Shown: positions 46,967 to 59,828, numbered from the stretch's first letter. The stretch is 64,000 nt of DNA from Turbatrix aceti (GCA_963969345.1 OZ017767.1:9675547-9739546), one strand, 5' to 3'. Numbers and translations: made by a program. Notes: a model not told the origin generated them from the letters alone.

Positions 46967-49583
46967 AGAACGTGGATGTGAATCGATTTTTTTTGTGGTA
47001 CCAATTAATAAAATTTGAATTTTAAAGTTGTAGTATGTCAACAAAAAATCCATCAAAAAAAAATTCAACATCGATTGACATCGTTTTTTTTTGTGTCCCA
47101 GTCAAGCAATCGAGCTTGTCATTGTGATGCAGGCTACACGCTTTTTTTTACACTTTCACATGCAGCCTTTTTTTGCTCGCATTTGTTTTTCGTGCAACTT
47201 CCCGTCATATAAATATAAATATTTCTGGGCTGCTTGGCTGAATTTTTTTCCAAACTCTTTTACGCCGCAGATTATTAATCGCCCGTGAAAAATATTCCCG
47301 TTCGGCAACTTCCTCGATCACATTTGCTATAATAGCATTGCTTTTGTTTTAAAAATGGATCGACGAAGTGTCAGTTTTAGTTCATAAAAAAAATCAATGA
47401 CCGGTATGCTGGCTAACTACCCCAACCGGAGATGAATGAATGAGCGCATAGTTGTTTTTTTTTGCTTTCATGCGAACACAAATGTTTGACCAGTTTTGAC
47501 CAAGAGCACGAACAGATGAAAATTTTTTTTGACCATTTGAGTGAATTAAAATTGAAAAATTTTTTTTTAGAAAAACGAGGGGTAAATTACGGTTTCTTGA
47601 GTATTATTCTCCGATAAATTTTTAATATCTGACGTTAAGAAAATTTTTTATTGAAGAAATCACGATTTTTAACTCACATAAATTTTTTATTTTTAAATTT
47701 GAGTGTTTTTTTGATCGTTTTCACCGTTTTTTTAAATTTTGACTTTTTTTGCGAGCGAACGCGAAAATCGGTTAATCAAACTTTCCCAAGCCGATTTCCA
47801 AGGATCGGCCTGGCTGTTGCCACTGATTCAGACAAGCTCAGAAGGCATAGTACGCGAAGTTGCCGTGCAGGTGTCAGCGGACAGAACAAGGTCCATCTGG
47901 CGACAGCGACGATCCCCGACAATCAGCGACGACAGCTCGGCACACCGGTGCACCGGAAAAAGAGCATTCCCAGCGATAGGGTTTGCGCGACAAGTGTGAA
48001 TGTCGCTCGCAGGAAGCAGCGGCGTAGTTCGATTCGAATTTTCCATGGATGTGAGTGGCATTGTCTTTGCCCGGACAAATCTTTGCCACTTTGCCATGCT
48101 TTGATGGGAGTGACAACAGATGCGAGGATAGTTGCCGGAGAAGGAGGGGCGAAGGTGTATACACAGTCGGCAATCGGCCACCGAATAAGTTATCCATTCG
48201 ACCTGGATGTCGTCGATGTGGCCTGACTGCTTTTCTGGATAGATGTATTTAAAAAATCAGTTGTGGGTCGAAGAAAAATCGTTTATGGTTGGTTGGGTTA
48301 AATTAGTGAAGAAAAGTATCGTAAAAGTGTACAAAATGTGTGTTTTTGTAATATTTTTGCATTCAATTTGAAAGGTTTTTGCGTTGTTTTTGATTTCTAG
48401 TATTTTTTGATGAATGTTGCATTTTAGTTATTAGTTCAAATAAGATGCTATTTATTCCATGCGCACACTCGCGCGCTTTGAAAAAAACAACAGCAGCAAA
48501 ACTCCTGTTTTTTTTTTTGTTTGCGTTTATGTGTTTTGTGTATCCAAGTGGTGGTCAGCGACCCCCGGGCAGTTTTTGCAGCATCAACTTGTAAAAAAAC
48601 GCCAGTCAGACGCTGGACCTTTTTTGTGTCTTTTTTCCCGGATAGATGACAACAAAAAAACAACCGAAGATGATGATCGTTACTCCGGGTTACGACAAGT
48701 CATGATAGCACACATGCAAGTTACGTTCATTTATTTATTACTTACCATTAACCGTTTCTTCCTGCCACTTGGTAACCACGGAGGCTAGCCTAGGCTAATA
48801 TTTTGGTGTTGGTCTCCTTTCAAGCATCGATTTCTGTATTGTTTCCAAAAATGAATTTAAAAAAAAAAATCCGGTGCTTGCCCTTCCTTCCGCCCACGCT
48901 TTTTTCAATAATTGCAATATTTTTTTTTAAATACCTTTTTTCAAGGTAAAATTCACCCCGAATACCTCAGATACCCCGGAGCGGCCGAAAAACGCCAATG
49001 AACACAAAAATTTGCGCGCGTGCGCTTTGAAAACTCTCACCACGAACAAGCAAGGCCCTTTTGTCCCCCCTTTTTTTCTACTTTTTGCACACCCAGTCAG
49101 TCAGTAGTTGTGTGGTTTGGTAGGGGTGGATAATGTCGTTGTTGTGTTTTTCATCCGCGTTATCTTTCCATTTTGTATATCACCAAAGTCTATCATTAAA
49201 CATGTTTTGGTCAAAAATTGGTATGTTCAATCGATTGGGGGGGGGGGGGCTGTGACAGCTTGCGTCTTTTTGGCTCCGATGCAGCCCAGTCTGGTCGCCG
49301 GTGAGATGATGGTTGTTCTTCATGCGCCAATGTTTTCTGTTTTCTGCTGACCCCCTCTTTTTTTTTGGGTTTTTGGTTGTTTGATCGTGAAATAAATGAT
49401 TGCACGTGTTTTTGTTTTGACGGCGCGTTTTTTTTTTTTGTGAAATAAATTTCCATTATCACGGCGTGGTTTTTTTGCAGGTTGTAGACACCCTTGTCGA
49501 CAAATTCGAACAGGGGTTTTTTACATCGCAACTTTTTTTTTTGTGTTCACGTACACTTACCAACCCCGAGTGTCCAGACGACC
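46967..49583. other. intergenic region with one coding-like island
   Basis: Mostly AT-rich with a poly-G run at 49239-49249. The only GC-rich, coding-looking stretch is 47751-48226, listed separately. A TTTTTTGCAG acceptor ending at 49480 probably belongs to the 5' UTR of the PHF14 gene. Confidence 0.5.
47751..48226 (+). CDS. possible terminal exon of an unrecognised gene
   Basis: This 480 bp island is GC-rich and open in several frames. The plus frame ending in TGA at 48224-48226 has strong purine-first codon bias, and it ends in GHRISYPFDLDVVDVA. It contains a Cys cluster (HGCEWHCLCPDKSLPLCH) and a basic stretch (ARRKQRRSS), and does not resemble any family I know. No in-frame ATG precedes it, and the nearest acceptor (TTTTTTGCGAG near 47753) is poor. 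It may be the last exon of a gene whose earlier exons I did not find, or a decayed one. Overlapping minus-strand frames (47828-48181, 47874-48197) have weaker codon bias. Confidence 0.3.
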
Positions 49584-52500
49584 ATGGCAGACGAGGAAAA
49601 GGCCAGCTTTCTCAGGAATTGTGAGTTGACTTTTTTTTGGGGTTCACAATGTGAAAATATCGTAAAACCCCCAATTTCGAGGTTTTTGGCTTTTTTTGGG
49701 GTGCAAATGAACAAATATGCATTTTTTCAGCGGTTCGCGCACCTGGAAAGCGCCAGGTCAAGCCGACAGCTCTGTTCTACGACCTTCACGTCGAAGAAGA
49801 CAGCGAAGATGACAAGGATTTCTCACTTCCGGATGAAGATGTCGACTTGGCAAGCAACGCTGGATCCGATGGGTCTGGTGACGAAAGTGGCGAAGATGAG
49901 GTAACCCGAATTTTATATCACACTTCCGATCATGTTTTTAACATTTTCTCTATTTTTCAGGATGGATCAGGCTCTGGCGCATCCGGTGACGATGCCGACG
50001 ACGCAGAAGACGACGGAGCTAGCGTCTCACTCGGCGTCGACGCGGAAAACACGATTCCAGGTGAAGACAAGCCTGAAGTGAGTTTTTTTTATCGTTCGTG
50101 CGTTTCATTTTACCTTTTTTTTGGTTTTTCAGAAAGCCAAGAAATCTGTTTGTGCCATTTGTCTCGGCGTCGAATCTGATACCCAGCCGATTATCAAGTG
50201 CGATCGGTGAGTTACGATTTTGGGGGTTACGATCACTTTTTTGGCCTAAAAGCTTTTTTGGACGCTTTTTTGTTATATTTTTCTTTGTTTTTCACTTTTG
50301 AGTGATTTTCCTGCTGTTTACCCCCGTTTTGCGCATTTTTTACTACTGCACTCGGATTTTTTATGCTCAAGAAAATCCTGGCACGAAAAAAATTGATGAT
50401 TTTATGAATTGTTACTTTTCTTGCTTTTTGACTTCTTTTTGTCTTATTTTTCAGTATTTTGGTATTTTTCAATCGTTTTCGTATTTTTCTTACTCGAAAT
50501 TGTCCCACCACGAAAAAGTGTCTGTTTTATAAAATTCCAACAACGTTTCCGGTGTTTTTTCCAGTTTTTACGCCCATTTTTTTACAGATGCACTATAACA
50601 GTCCACGAAAGCTGCTATGGCTATGTCGACGACGATACGGACTCGACGAAAGATCAGGACGAGGTACCGTGGTTCTGCGAGCCCTGCATGTTTGGTCTCA
50701 AGGAGCCGCCCTACTGCGAGATGTGTCCAAATCGATTCGGCGCCTTCAAACGCACAGATGTCGGTGGAAATTGGATTCACGTGACGTGCTCGATGTACAT
50801 CGAGCGAATTACGTACGCCGATGTCGAGCACGTCGTTGGCGTCAGTTATCAGGAAGTTGACTTCAAGCAGTTTGGAAACAAGCCTTGCCAGGCTTGTGAA
50901 GATGTCGTCGACTCGAGAACGGGTATCACGGTTCGCTGCGAAGCTGGTTTGTGCAAGAATTACTTTCACGTCACGTGTGCTCAGAGGTGGGTTTTTTTGG
51001 GGTGGATTTGGGGTTTGTGGGGCAGATTTTTGGTTTTTTAGAAATTTTTGATCAAATTTTGTGTTATTGCGGATTTTTGATACAAATTATCGTTTTTGGT
51101 TTTTTTTGCTGAATTTTGGGCTTTCTGTGTCGAATTTTGACGTTTTTGACTTTTTTAGCCGTTTTTTTACCCAATTTAGCCTTTTTTATACGAATTTTAC
51201 ATTTTTTCGATTTTTTCAGGCTCGGACTCCTGGTAGAAGACGACCACACGGAGCACGTCGGTCACCTGTACTGCAAGAAGCACACGAAGAGCGAAGACAT
51301 CCGCCGACGCGTCAAACTCGTCGCCCGGGTCTCAAAAGCCGAGGAAGAACGCATGCTGAATATCCGACGCATCAAACTCAGAGACGACGTAGAACAGCGT
51401 CGCCGAAGGCTCGCCTACCTGTATGAATCTCACCTCGATCCCCTGCAGGGTGTGAACGTCATCGTACCCTGCAAAACCGGCAGCAAGCGTGTTCGGCTCC
51501 TCAACAGCAGCTCGGAGATCGTCAATGGCATGCAGAGGAAGCTGGAGCTCTTCAAGGACATTCCAAGGGATGAATTCGCGGATGCGTTTTCGAGCATTCC
51601 GCCGGAGAATTTTACGATGGGTTCTGAGCCTGCTATGACAGAGGAATTTACCAGGTTGGTGGAAATTTGGGTTTTTGGGGGTTTTTATAGTAAAAATTTT
51701 TTTGCTGGAAAACAGTTTTTTAAATTCAAAATTTGACATTAAATTTAAATAATAATTTTTTAAACTTTTTGCTGAAAGTAAATTTTTTGCCATCGAGTAT
51801 TTTCTGTTTCTGTTCCGTTTTTTTATTCAGAAAATTTTTTTTTGCATTTTTTTACGTTTTTTTTTTTATTCTGAAAACCATTTTTTTCGGTATTTTTTGT
51901 TTATTTTTATTTCGGAATATTTTTTTGCGTGTTTTTACCCCAGAAATTTGTTTTCAGGTATCTCAACCACCGAGAATCGATCAAATTCGACGAATCCACC
52001 GAGTGGGCTACCAACGCGGTCGAAACGAAGACGAATGCTACCGAAAGACTCGAAAAGATCAAAACCCGGAACAATGATTTCGAATCAAAGATCCAGGACG
52101 ATCTCGCATCCTACGCAACGACGATTACCGAGGAGGATGATATGTTTGCGGCCCTCCAGGATTTTGGCATGAAGTCAATCCACAAGTGTCACGTCAAGCT
52201 GCCCAAGAAGCCGACCATCCGCCCGTCCGAACCCCGTCCATCTTCTTCGGGTCGCCAGAACTCAGCTCACGTTTCCCGGCCTTCGACAACGTCAGCCAAG
52301 AACTCGAAATCCAAGATTCCCCAGATTCGGCCAGAATCCAATCCACCGGTGTTGTCGAAAACTTCTCCAAAAGGTCGAAAGCCCAAGATTTCGTCTCCTC
52401 CGTCTATTACCAAAGAAGGAGTCAAAATCGAAGTCAAAAATGAAATCAAGCACGAATCAGGTCCGTCGACTCCGCTTCCGGTCCTCGCAAATGCAGCTGA

Positions 52501-53813
52501 CGTCATCACAATCGACGACGACGACGATGATCCACCGCCGAAGCTGACACGGGAACTCTCCGTCGAACCGGGACCACCGATCCTCATGCCCCACACGCCG
52601 CCACGCACGCCGAGGAAATTCCAGGTGATTTCCAAGCTTCCGGGTCCGACGGCCATGAATTCCGGTCCGAGGGGACGCCTGGCGACGGTAACCATCAAGA
52701 CGGGAGCTCCCATCGCTCTGCCTGGCCTGGGAGGCCCACTGTTCAACGTAGTGCCCCCCATGCAGGCCGCGATTGAGGCAAGTCGTCGCGGAAAGCGACT
52801 CGCGCTTCCCGAAGCTCCCATTCCGAAGGTCTGCGGGGTTTGTCACAAGGTTCGTTTTCTTTTTTTGATTTTTGGCGTAAAATTTGAAAAAAAAATTGTA
52901 TTGAAATTTTTGGCTCCGTTTTCAATTTAAAAAAAAATTTGGCAGTTTTTTTGGATTTTGAATGTTTCTAAAATTTTGGGGGCAAATCTTGGTTTTTTTG
53001 TTCAATTTTTGAATTTGATTTTTTTCGGATTTTTTGATAACGTTTTTTGAAGTTTTTCAATTTTTATAAAAATGTTCATATTTTTTTTTGATTTCATGGT
53101 GCTTTTGTTGGCGTTAGACGAATTTTTGTTTTTGAACGTAAATTTTTGTCAGAAATTTTTTTTTGTTAGTTTTCAATTTTTTTTATCAAACTTGTCTAAA
53201 TTTTCCTATTTTTCAGGGCGACAGCGTCGAAATGCCATTCTGCGACTCGTGCCGCAAATTCTTCCACCTCGGATGCCTGACGCCTCCGCTGACCAAGATG
53301 CCGCAACTCAGTCGATTCTACAAATTCTACTGTGCTCGGTGCAGCGAAAGCCACGAACGCTCCCTCAACCAGTCCCACGGCCGTCCGGCTCCCGTGATGC
53401 GAGCGCTCATGCCTTCTGAGTGCCACACGTCGACTGAAAACCTCAACATCTCTCGCCCGTGCTCCTCAACTGTTGTTGCTGCTGTCGCCGAAGACGACTG
53501 CGTGGCCCGTCGACGTCTGCCCCGCGAAGGCGCTGCTGCTGCAAGAATGGCCAAGGAAGCGTCGAACACGGAAATGAACCGTGAATGGTCGAACGTGATG
53601 CGAGGCGAGCGACGTTTCCCACGGACGAGTGGCGAGCCTCCCGCGAAGAAGGCGAAGGTCGCCAAGACGAATGGACTCGTCCCGGCTACCCAGGCCCGCG
53701 GGCCGATTTTGACAACGATGGCGACGCTCGAACCGGAGCAGGAAGACGACGACGACATCGTTCTCGACGAATCTCCGACCCTGCCCACTGCAAACACGTC
53801 TGCTGGACTCTAA
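49584..53813 (+). CDS. PHF14: PHF14 homologue, multi-PHD chromatin reader
   Basis: Eight exons (49584-49620, 49731-49900, 49961-50077, 50133-50206, 50588-50986, 51220-51654, 51958-52849, 53217-53813) join in phase to 906 residues. The N-terminus is acidic. PHD1 has CAICLG, KCDRC, HESCYG and WFCEPC. It is followed by the PHF14-type knuckle (PPYCEMCPNRFGAFKRTD) and an extended PHD (KPCQACED, CEAGLCKNYFHVTCAQR, HLYCKKH). A helical region and a long Pro/Ser-rich, Lys-rich linker precede a C-terminal PHD (CGVCHK, MPFCDSCRKFFHLGC, PPLTKM, FYCARC). The order and spacing match vertebrate PHF14, a histone H3 tail reader that represses transcription. Polar, Ala-rich and acidic low-complexity tails flank the last PHD. 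SDHAF3 follows 530 bp downstream on the same strand. Confidence 0.9.
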
Positions 53814-54344
53814 ACTATTAATACCTGAAAATTGCGATTTTGGTCCAATTTTTTTTGTCGCTCTTCGCTTTCAATACGGCTTTTATCTTCTTCTTTTTTC
53901 CCTTTTTCCCCTGTCAACCACTTCCCCGCAATATTGCGTGATTTTTTGGCAAAACCGTCAAAACTGGTATTGTTTCCCTTTTTTTTTGTCTTTTTCTGGG
54001 CTCGGTCATCTGCAAATTTTTTCCCTTTATTTGTGTTTTTTGATGTTCAGAGCTTGTTTTTTTGTTTTTATTGAGATAATAACAAAGAATTTGTGTGTGT
54101 GAATGGATGCGATTTTTTCTGGAGATTGGTTATTTTCCATTGAATTCCTAAGGAAATTTGAGTTTTTTTGGATTTTTTATGAATTTTGAAAAAATAAAAT
54201 TTGAAATTTCATAAAAAAAAATATGTTTTTTTATGAATTTTTTTTTGAGAAAGAAAAATAATTTTTTTTTATATTTTGTGAAAAAAATCATAAAATATGT
54301 TTTTTTTGGGGTGTGGAGTAAATTAATTGGCATAATTGCCTAGG
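53814..54344. other. PHF14 3' flank
   Basis: AT-rich with long T-runs; it contains the PHF14 3' UTR. The sequence just before the next ATG is T-rich but ends ...GCCTAGG, a weak acceptor. The short spacing and shared strand are compatible with a nematode operon, but no clear trans-splice acceptor is visible. Confidence 0.4.
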
Positions 54345-57300
54345 ATGTCGGCAACGGCGCAGGCGAACCTCCATCGCTTCCCACTCGTCCTGTACAAACG
54401 GATACTCCGCCTCCACTACGGCCTTCCGGTCCCCGAACTCAGACTCATGGGTGACGCGTATGTGAAGGATGAATTCAGACGACACAAGGACGCTCCTCCT
54501 GAACAGGCGCTTTTGTTCCTCAAGGAATGGACGGTAGGTGAACGGGTGGACCGGGGTCTTGGGGGTGACGGGCAAGGCATAAATACGGCCGGCTGGCCGC
54601 AAATGCCGCGCGGCCAGCAGGCCTGGAAAAACAATTTTCAGGTCATTTTTTCGACCAAATGCATTATTTTTGGACATTTTTGTGTTGCATTCATTTTTAT
54701 TTTTTTTTACTTTTTTGCCATTAGTAAATGATTAGTGCCCCTATTTATACAGTATTTGTTTGTTTTGAACAAAAATTTTCCAGAATTTGATTACAATTAA
54801 AAAAACTCCTAAAAAAGTGTTCGAAGTTAGGCGGCCGGGCCGGGCCGCGGCTGCGGCCTGATTTTAAGGCCGTTTCTATACCTTTGTGACGGGTCAGATC
54901 GTTTTTGATTGCGTTGATTTGGGGGAGCACATTTATCTTGATTTTTGGTGGTAACGATCGGGAAAAAATGATTTCAAAGAAACTATAACTATTATAATAA
55001 TGTTGCGAAAAACAGAATTAGTACAGCCAGTTAAAAAAAAATTGTTGTAAAATATTATCTCCGTGATCTCACACACCAGTTATTTTTGAAATATCCCATG
55101 ATTTTTGAACATTCTGTCAAGTTAAAAAAGGGCAATTTTTGCGAATTCACGTTCAGTATACTTGTTTTGTTTTATATTACAATAACGTGACAACATACGC
55201 AGTTAATTATTTATTTATTATCATTAATTTTGATATCCGTGAAAGGCTTTTATTTTTTTAGTTATAAAAAGGTAGCTGTACCGAATCTGTGACAGTACAT
55301 TTCATGAAATTTGCCAGTTTTTTTTATATCAAAGATAACGTAAAATACGATAATTTAGTTTGGTTACGATAATTTAGATCTAGTTTGGTTTTGTACAGTG
55401 GTCTGCAAAAAGATAGGGCCACCCCCAAAAAGGGCGTTTCTGACGTTCGTTGAAGAGTTAGAAAAAATCTGTTTTGAGGAATGAATTCAGCGTCCCAGGA
55501 AACCCTAATAACGTTCTGATACCCGTGATTCAAAGTCGTTGTAAAAAAAATTAAGCAAAGTAGGATTTTTTTGCTCTGCAAAAAGATAGGGCCACTTTGA
55601 TAAAAAAATTCTTTGGAGACCAAGTTATTGACCAATACAGGAGTTACGGTATTATTTAATTACTAGCAGTATAACAAACATAAAAAATGTAGAAACCCGG
55701 TCGAACAACCTGCGCTTTGATAGTCTGCAAGCCAATTCTCCCTATCGAGTACCTCAACATCGATTAGGGGATCCTGGTGGGCTGTTACGTGGTCGTATTG
55801 TCTTGTGTTGTTATAAAAAGTTTAGGTAGGGATGCAGTAAGTATTGTTATAATGATATAGGCATCAAACAGCGACATTAAAACCCCAGGAAAATTTGTTT
55901 TGTAACTGAATTACCCTCGATTTTAACGATTTCCGATACATCCACGCGTGGTTTGGTTGAAATAGGTGCGGTTTAAAGCGGTTTTGTGCATGAACGTTAA
56001 GAAACAAGCTGTAGGAACATTTTGGCGTACATGATACTTTAGCCAAAACGAAACATCGTTTACTCAGAGTTTTTCATTTATGCAGAAATTTTTACGAATT
56101 TTGGTCAAAGTTCCTATCGTCTTTGCGGTGACGTCAATAGAGCATAAAATTCTTCTTTGTTTTTGAAATACTTATTTAGGGTTGTAGAACACAACAAAAG
56201 CAATAAACCATGCTTTCATCATAGGTAACATAACTAACTTTGATAGCCGATAAATTACTCAGGTTCATTGAAAACGCTACACTTCTCGCTGATGTTACTA
56301 CACCCGAGGTTAAATTCAAAATCATACCAAAATGTTCCTACAGCTTGTTTCTTAACGTTCATGCACAAAACCGCTTTAAACCGCAAGTATTTCAACCAAA
56401 CCACGCGTAGATGTACCGGAAATCGTTAAAATCGAGGGTAATTCAGTTACAAAACAAATTTTCCTGGGGTTTTAAGGTCGCTGTTTGATGCCTATATCAT
56501 TATAACAATACTTACTGCATCCCTACCTAAACTTTTTATAACAACACAAGACAATACGACCACGTAACAGCCCACCAGGATCCCCTAATCGATGTTGAGG
56601 TACTCGATAGGGAGAATTGGCTTGCAGACTATCAAAGCGCAGGTTGTTCGACCGGGTTTCTACATTTTTTATGTTTGTTATACTGCTAGTAATTAAATAA
56701 TACCGTAACTCCTGTATTGGTCAATAACTTGGTCTCCAAAGAATTTTTTTATCAAAGTGGCCCTATCTTTTTGCAGAGCAAAAAAATCCTACTTTGCTGA
56801 ATTTTTTTTTACAACGACCTTGAATCACGGGTATCAGAACGTTATTAGGGTTTCCTGGGACGCTGAATTCATTCCTCAAAACAGATTTCGTCTAACTCTT
56901 CAACGAACGTCAGAAACGCCCTTTTTGGGGGTGGCCCTATCTTTTTGCAGACCACTGTACGATTTTACAAAACGACAAAATACCTTACCAGTTAAGCACC
57001 CTATGTTTTTAAATAATTTTGATACGGACTTCATCACAGTTTTTCTGACCACTGCAAAGCACCACGAATCTGATCGGGTGGATTTTATTGCAATGAGAAT
57101 CTGCGCAGAGTTTGGGAAGCAACGACTGAGTTCCAGTTTTTATTTTGCTTGGATGTATATTGATTCTGATTTTTTTTAAATTTTAGCATCTTCAAGTCAA
57201 GTTTTTTTTGCGTAAAACGAAATTAAAAGTAAATAGCATCACACGCAGTTAATTTTTTTGTCATCGATTAATTTAAAATTTAAACAGGTGAATTTTTTAA

Positions 57301-57944
57301 TTTTGTCACTGAAAACCTATCATACATCATAACAGTTTGTTAATTATGTACTGCATTTTTAGCGTTGAAACAAATTTTGTGCGTTAAAAAAAAAAAAAAA
57401 ATTGAGAATCTACAGTTTTTTTTTAAATCCTTATTTTGAATTCTACATTAATTTACGATTTGTTTTTTTTTGTAATTTAATGAAAAACGTTATGTTTTTT
57501 TTTGAAAACATTGTACAGTTAAAAATTATTTATTAAAGAAAAAAAATAATACTGAACAATTTTTCTGTGCTAAGATTTGCAGTTGTTTTGATCAGTGAAA
57601 AATCTTGAAGAAATTGTATAATTCTCATCAGTTTATTATTCCATTTCCTATTTTTTAAGGAATACTGCTCAACCCTGGCTTCTCAGCTTTCGGGCAAGTC
57701 CATAGCCAAAAACCGCCCCATTGGACGGGATCTTGCCCCAGATGAAATCGATGTTCTCGAGGAACAAAAATTGTTTCAACTATATGAACTGAAACTCGAA
57801 GCAGATCGATGGAAGACCGGAGACCCCACTATCGGACACGATCACCTGGTGCCGGCTGAGTCAGCAGAAGACAAAAAGACAGACTCGAATTCAGCTTCTG
57901 CTTCTTCGGCGGCTTCTGCAGCGTCCAAATTGGCGGGCAAGTGA
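54345..57944 (+). CDS. sdhaf3: SDHAF3/Acn9, LYR-type complex II assembly factor
   Basis: Exons 54345-54533 and 57660-57944 give 157 residues. The LYR-type motif [13 protein letters not shown], followed by [20 protein letters not shown] and QALLFLKEW, identifies SDHAF3 (Acn9). In that family the protein protects and helps insert the iron-sulfur subunit of succinate dehydrogenase in the mitochondrial matrix. Exon 2 continues YCSTLASQL then [20 protein letters not shown], matching the family's C-terminal helix. An Ala/Ser-rich tail of about 20 residues is extra. The acceptor is TTTTTTAAG, a slightly weak site. The 3.1 kb intron contains two transposons. Confidence 0.88.
54573..54885. mobile_element. 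hAT-type MITE, GGCCGGC-rich family, copy 2
   Basis: Flanked by a perfect 8 bp duplication GTGACGGG (54565-54572 and 54886-54893). The left end, CAAGGCATAAATACGG, is an imperfect inverted copy of the right end. The GGCCGGC-rich subterminal parts and the AT-rich centre match copy 1 at 23843. It lies 39 bp inside the SDHAF3 intron, close to the donor. Confidence 0.9.
55396..56957. mobile_element. Tc1/mariner-type long-TIR palindromic element
   Basis: Flanked by TA at 55394-55395 and 56958-56959. Ends CAGTGGTCTGCAAAAAGATA are inverted at the right. Arms of about 640 bp (to about 56035, and from about 56320) are near-perfect inverted copies around a loop of about 285 bp. Each arm carries the motif CTGCAAAAAGATAGGGCCAC twice: near 55404 and 55570 on the left, mirrored near 56760 and 56935 on the right. 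This IR/DR layout is known in Tc1/mariner elements. No transposase frame survives, so it is a non-autonomous foldback derivative inside the SDHAF3 intron. Confidence 0.9.
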
Positions 57945-58056
57945 ATTAATTGACTATAGCAAGAAAATCGTGTATTTGTTTGCCCAGTAGAAAAATAGAA
58001 AAAAAGTTTTTTTGGGTTATGCGTGATTGGATGGAGAGGGTAATACAATATTATGA

Positions 58057-58164
58057 CCAGTGTACTGCATGTCAAAACTTTTTCACTCCGACCCCGACTC
58101 CAACCCCGGAGTCAAAGTCGATCGACTCCGGAGTCGATTGGAGTCGGAGTTGGTGTTACACTGG
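58057..58164. mobile_element. short TIR element with GACTC/GAGTC core
   Basis: CCAGTGTA at 58057 and TACACTGG at 58157-58164 are inverted ends. The core is CCGACTCC, CCGGAGTC and ATCGACTCC repeats. Ends and core resemble the hAT MITE at 10219-10599 but much shorter. I found no target duplication, so its boundaries are approximate. It lies just downstream of SDHAF3. Confidence 0.55.
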
Positions 58165-58261
58165 AATTTTAACATGTTAAAAATTATTTCAAAACAAATT
58201 TTTTAAAAGTTATATATCTTTTCATATAAACAATAAACAAAACAAAAAAATTTCTAAAATA

Positions 58262-59411
58262 TCACCAATTAGCCTGAAATTGCCGGAAATAAACATCCGC
58301 TACACGGTTTGGTTCCAGGGACTGCGCAGCAACGCTTGCCGTCTGAGCTCTGCCAATAAATATATTCAGAGTTGCTTGCGAAATGATATATGCCACAATC
58401 ATTAGTGTGCAGAAAATAGCCGAAACAAGTTGTCGAATAAATATCACCTCGGTATCGTTAGTACATAAGCGAATTATGGTGGCCGTAGTTGCGGTACAAA
58501 ACATTGCAAGTTCTCCGCCTACAAGAATAGGCGTGCCGAGGATAATTGTTCGCAGGTTTTCCGATATCTGGAAAAATACAAAATTGGATGTTGGTGCCAG
58601 CGAATGAAACAATGATGACCTGATAACGTTGTGTAAGAACAATCAATGAGTTGGACGTTAATTTTTGCATTTGTTTATTAATGTTAAATAAGATTTTCAT
58701 TCCCTAAAAAATACATTTATGTATAATTGACATTTACAAACGTATATAGTTTATACATATATGTATAATGTATACACAGTCCAAATACATACACGGTATA
58801 CATAAATGTATAAATTTATATATTGTATATGTATAACTTCTGTATTTTTTTACATAAGTCTATACTAAATATGTATTCAAATATTTTTTCTGTACCAATC
58901 CAAAGAAACGTACAATGACAAGTACCATATGTAAAATCAAAAAAAATATAAGAGAAATAATAATATGCCAATCATTAAAAGTATAGAGCCATCCCGCCAT
59001 GCAAGTCCATGCAATGACGTACACAATTACAGGAAGTGTAAATGCCAGATGATACGTTCGGTTTTCGTAAGATTTGTACTTGATAGTTGCAACCAATCGT
59101 TCAACAAACAAAACCTGGTTGCATGCAAACAAAAAAGAATAAAAACGGGGAATAATGTGTGTTGTTAAAATATCGAAAACAACATTTGAATGAAAATTTT
59201 GATCTAATAAATAAAATCCTATATTTTGAATAACAGTAAAGATGACGATAATTTGCACAATTATGTGTTGAATACAAAATAGAGCAAAAAAGTTGACATG
59301 AACATGTTGGCATAGTTTAGGCAAGGATAGCAGTGGTTTGATGAGAACCAGCTGGAGTACGGCAGCGATTAGGACGTTGTAAATTACAAGGAATTGATTA
59401 AAAGCTGGCAT
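58262..59411 (-). CDS. serpentine chemoreceptor-like 7TM protein 3 (Sra/Srab/Sre-like)
   Basis: Minus-strand exons 58896-59411, 58620-58703 and 58262-58567 are in phase and give 301 residues. Exon 1 has several helices and the motif VERLVATIKYKSYENR. This E-R-x2-A...Y-E signature after a transmembrane segment is typical of nematode Sra, Srab and Sre receptors. Later helices include LAFTLPVIVYVIAW, IIISLIFFLILHMVLVIV and, in exon 3, LVSAIFCTLMIVAYIIS. The first intron (58704-58895) is unusually rich in ATATGTATA-type palindromes. The C-terminus ends in a short polar tail. The gene appears intact. Confidence 0.8.
58704..58895. repeat. TATAC/GTATA-rich intron of chemoreceptor 3
   Basis: Within 190 bp, GTATA or TATAC occurs about a dozen times, forming overlapping small palindromes such as TACATATATGTA and TATACATAAATGTATA. 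They may be a decayed palindromic microsatellite. The rest of the window lacks this density. Confidence 0.6.
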
Positions 59412-59828
59412 TTTTTCTAAAATATAAAAGAAATGTCGACTCAGACAGATTCAGTGTACCGTACCCATTGATAAAAAAACGATAAGTATTTCCTGAGGGA
59501 GTGCCACTAGCGTTTACGCAGGCGGCATGTTGCTGTGATGAAATCTGTGACTAAGTTTTGCATTTCGTTGCAGGTACTTGAGAGTATTAAGTGTATGTAA
59601 GTGTTATAATTTGCTCAAAGACGTGTGTGTTTCAAAGGCTGCCCGAAACTGCAAAACAGAAAAACACGCGTTGCATGCAGGGATCTTTATGCCGACAACA
59701 CAAAGAGATTAGACAAAGCATTTATTTATCATGTTTGTGTATATAAATGCAACGCAGAACAAATTCCACCACTGTTTACCAAAAGACGGATACAAAAAAT
59801 ATGTATATTCAGAAAAATCCTTTAAAAT

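Noticed and set aside
52267..52821. 184-codon minus-strand frame
   Set aside because: It is the shadow of the GC-rich PHF14 exon 7 on the opposite strand.
54345..57944. Cytochrome bc1 subunit 7 (UQCRB)
   Set aside because: The first impression came from size and basic helices. LYKRIL...VKDEFRRHK is the SDHAF3/Acn9 signature, so I changed the call.
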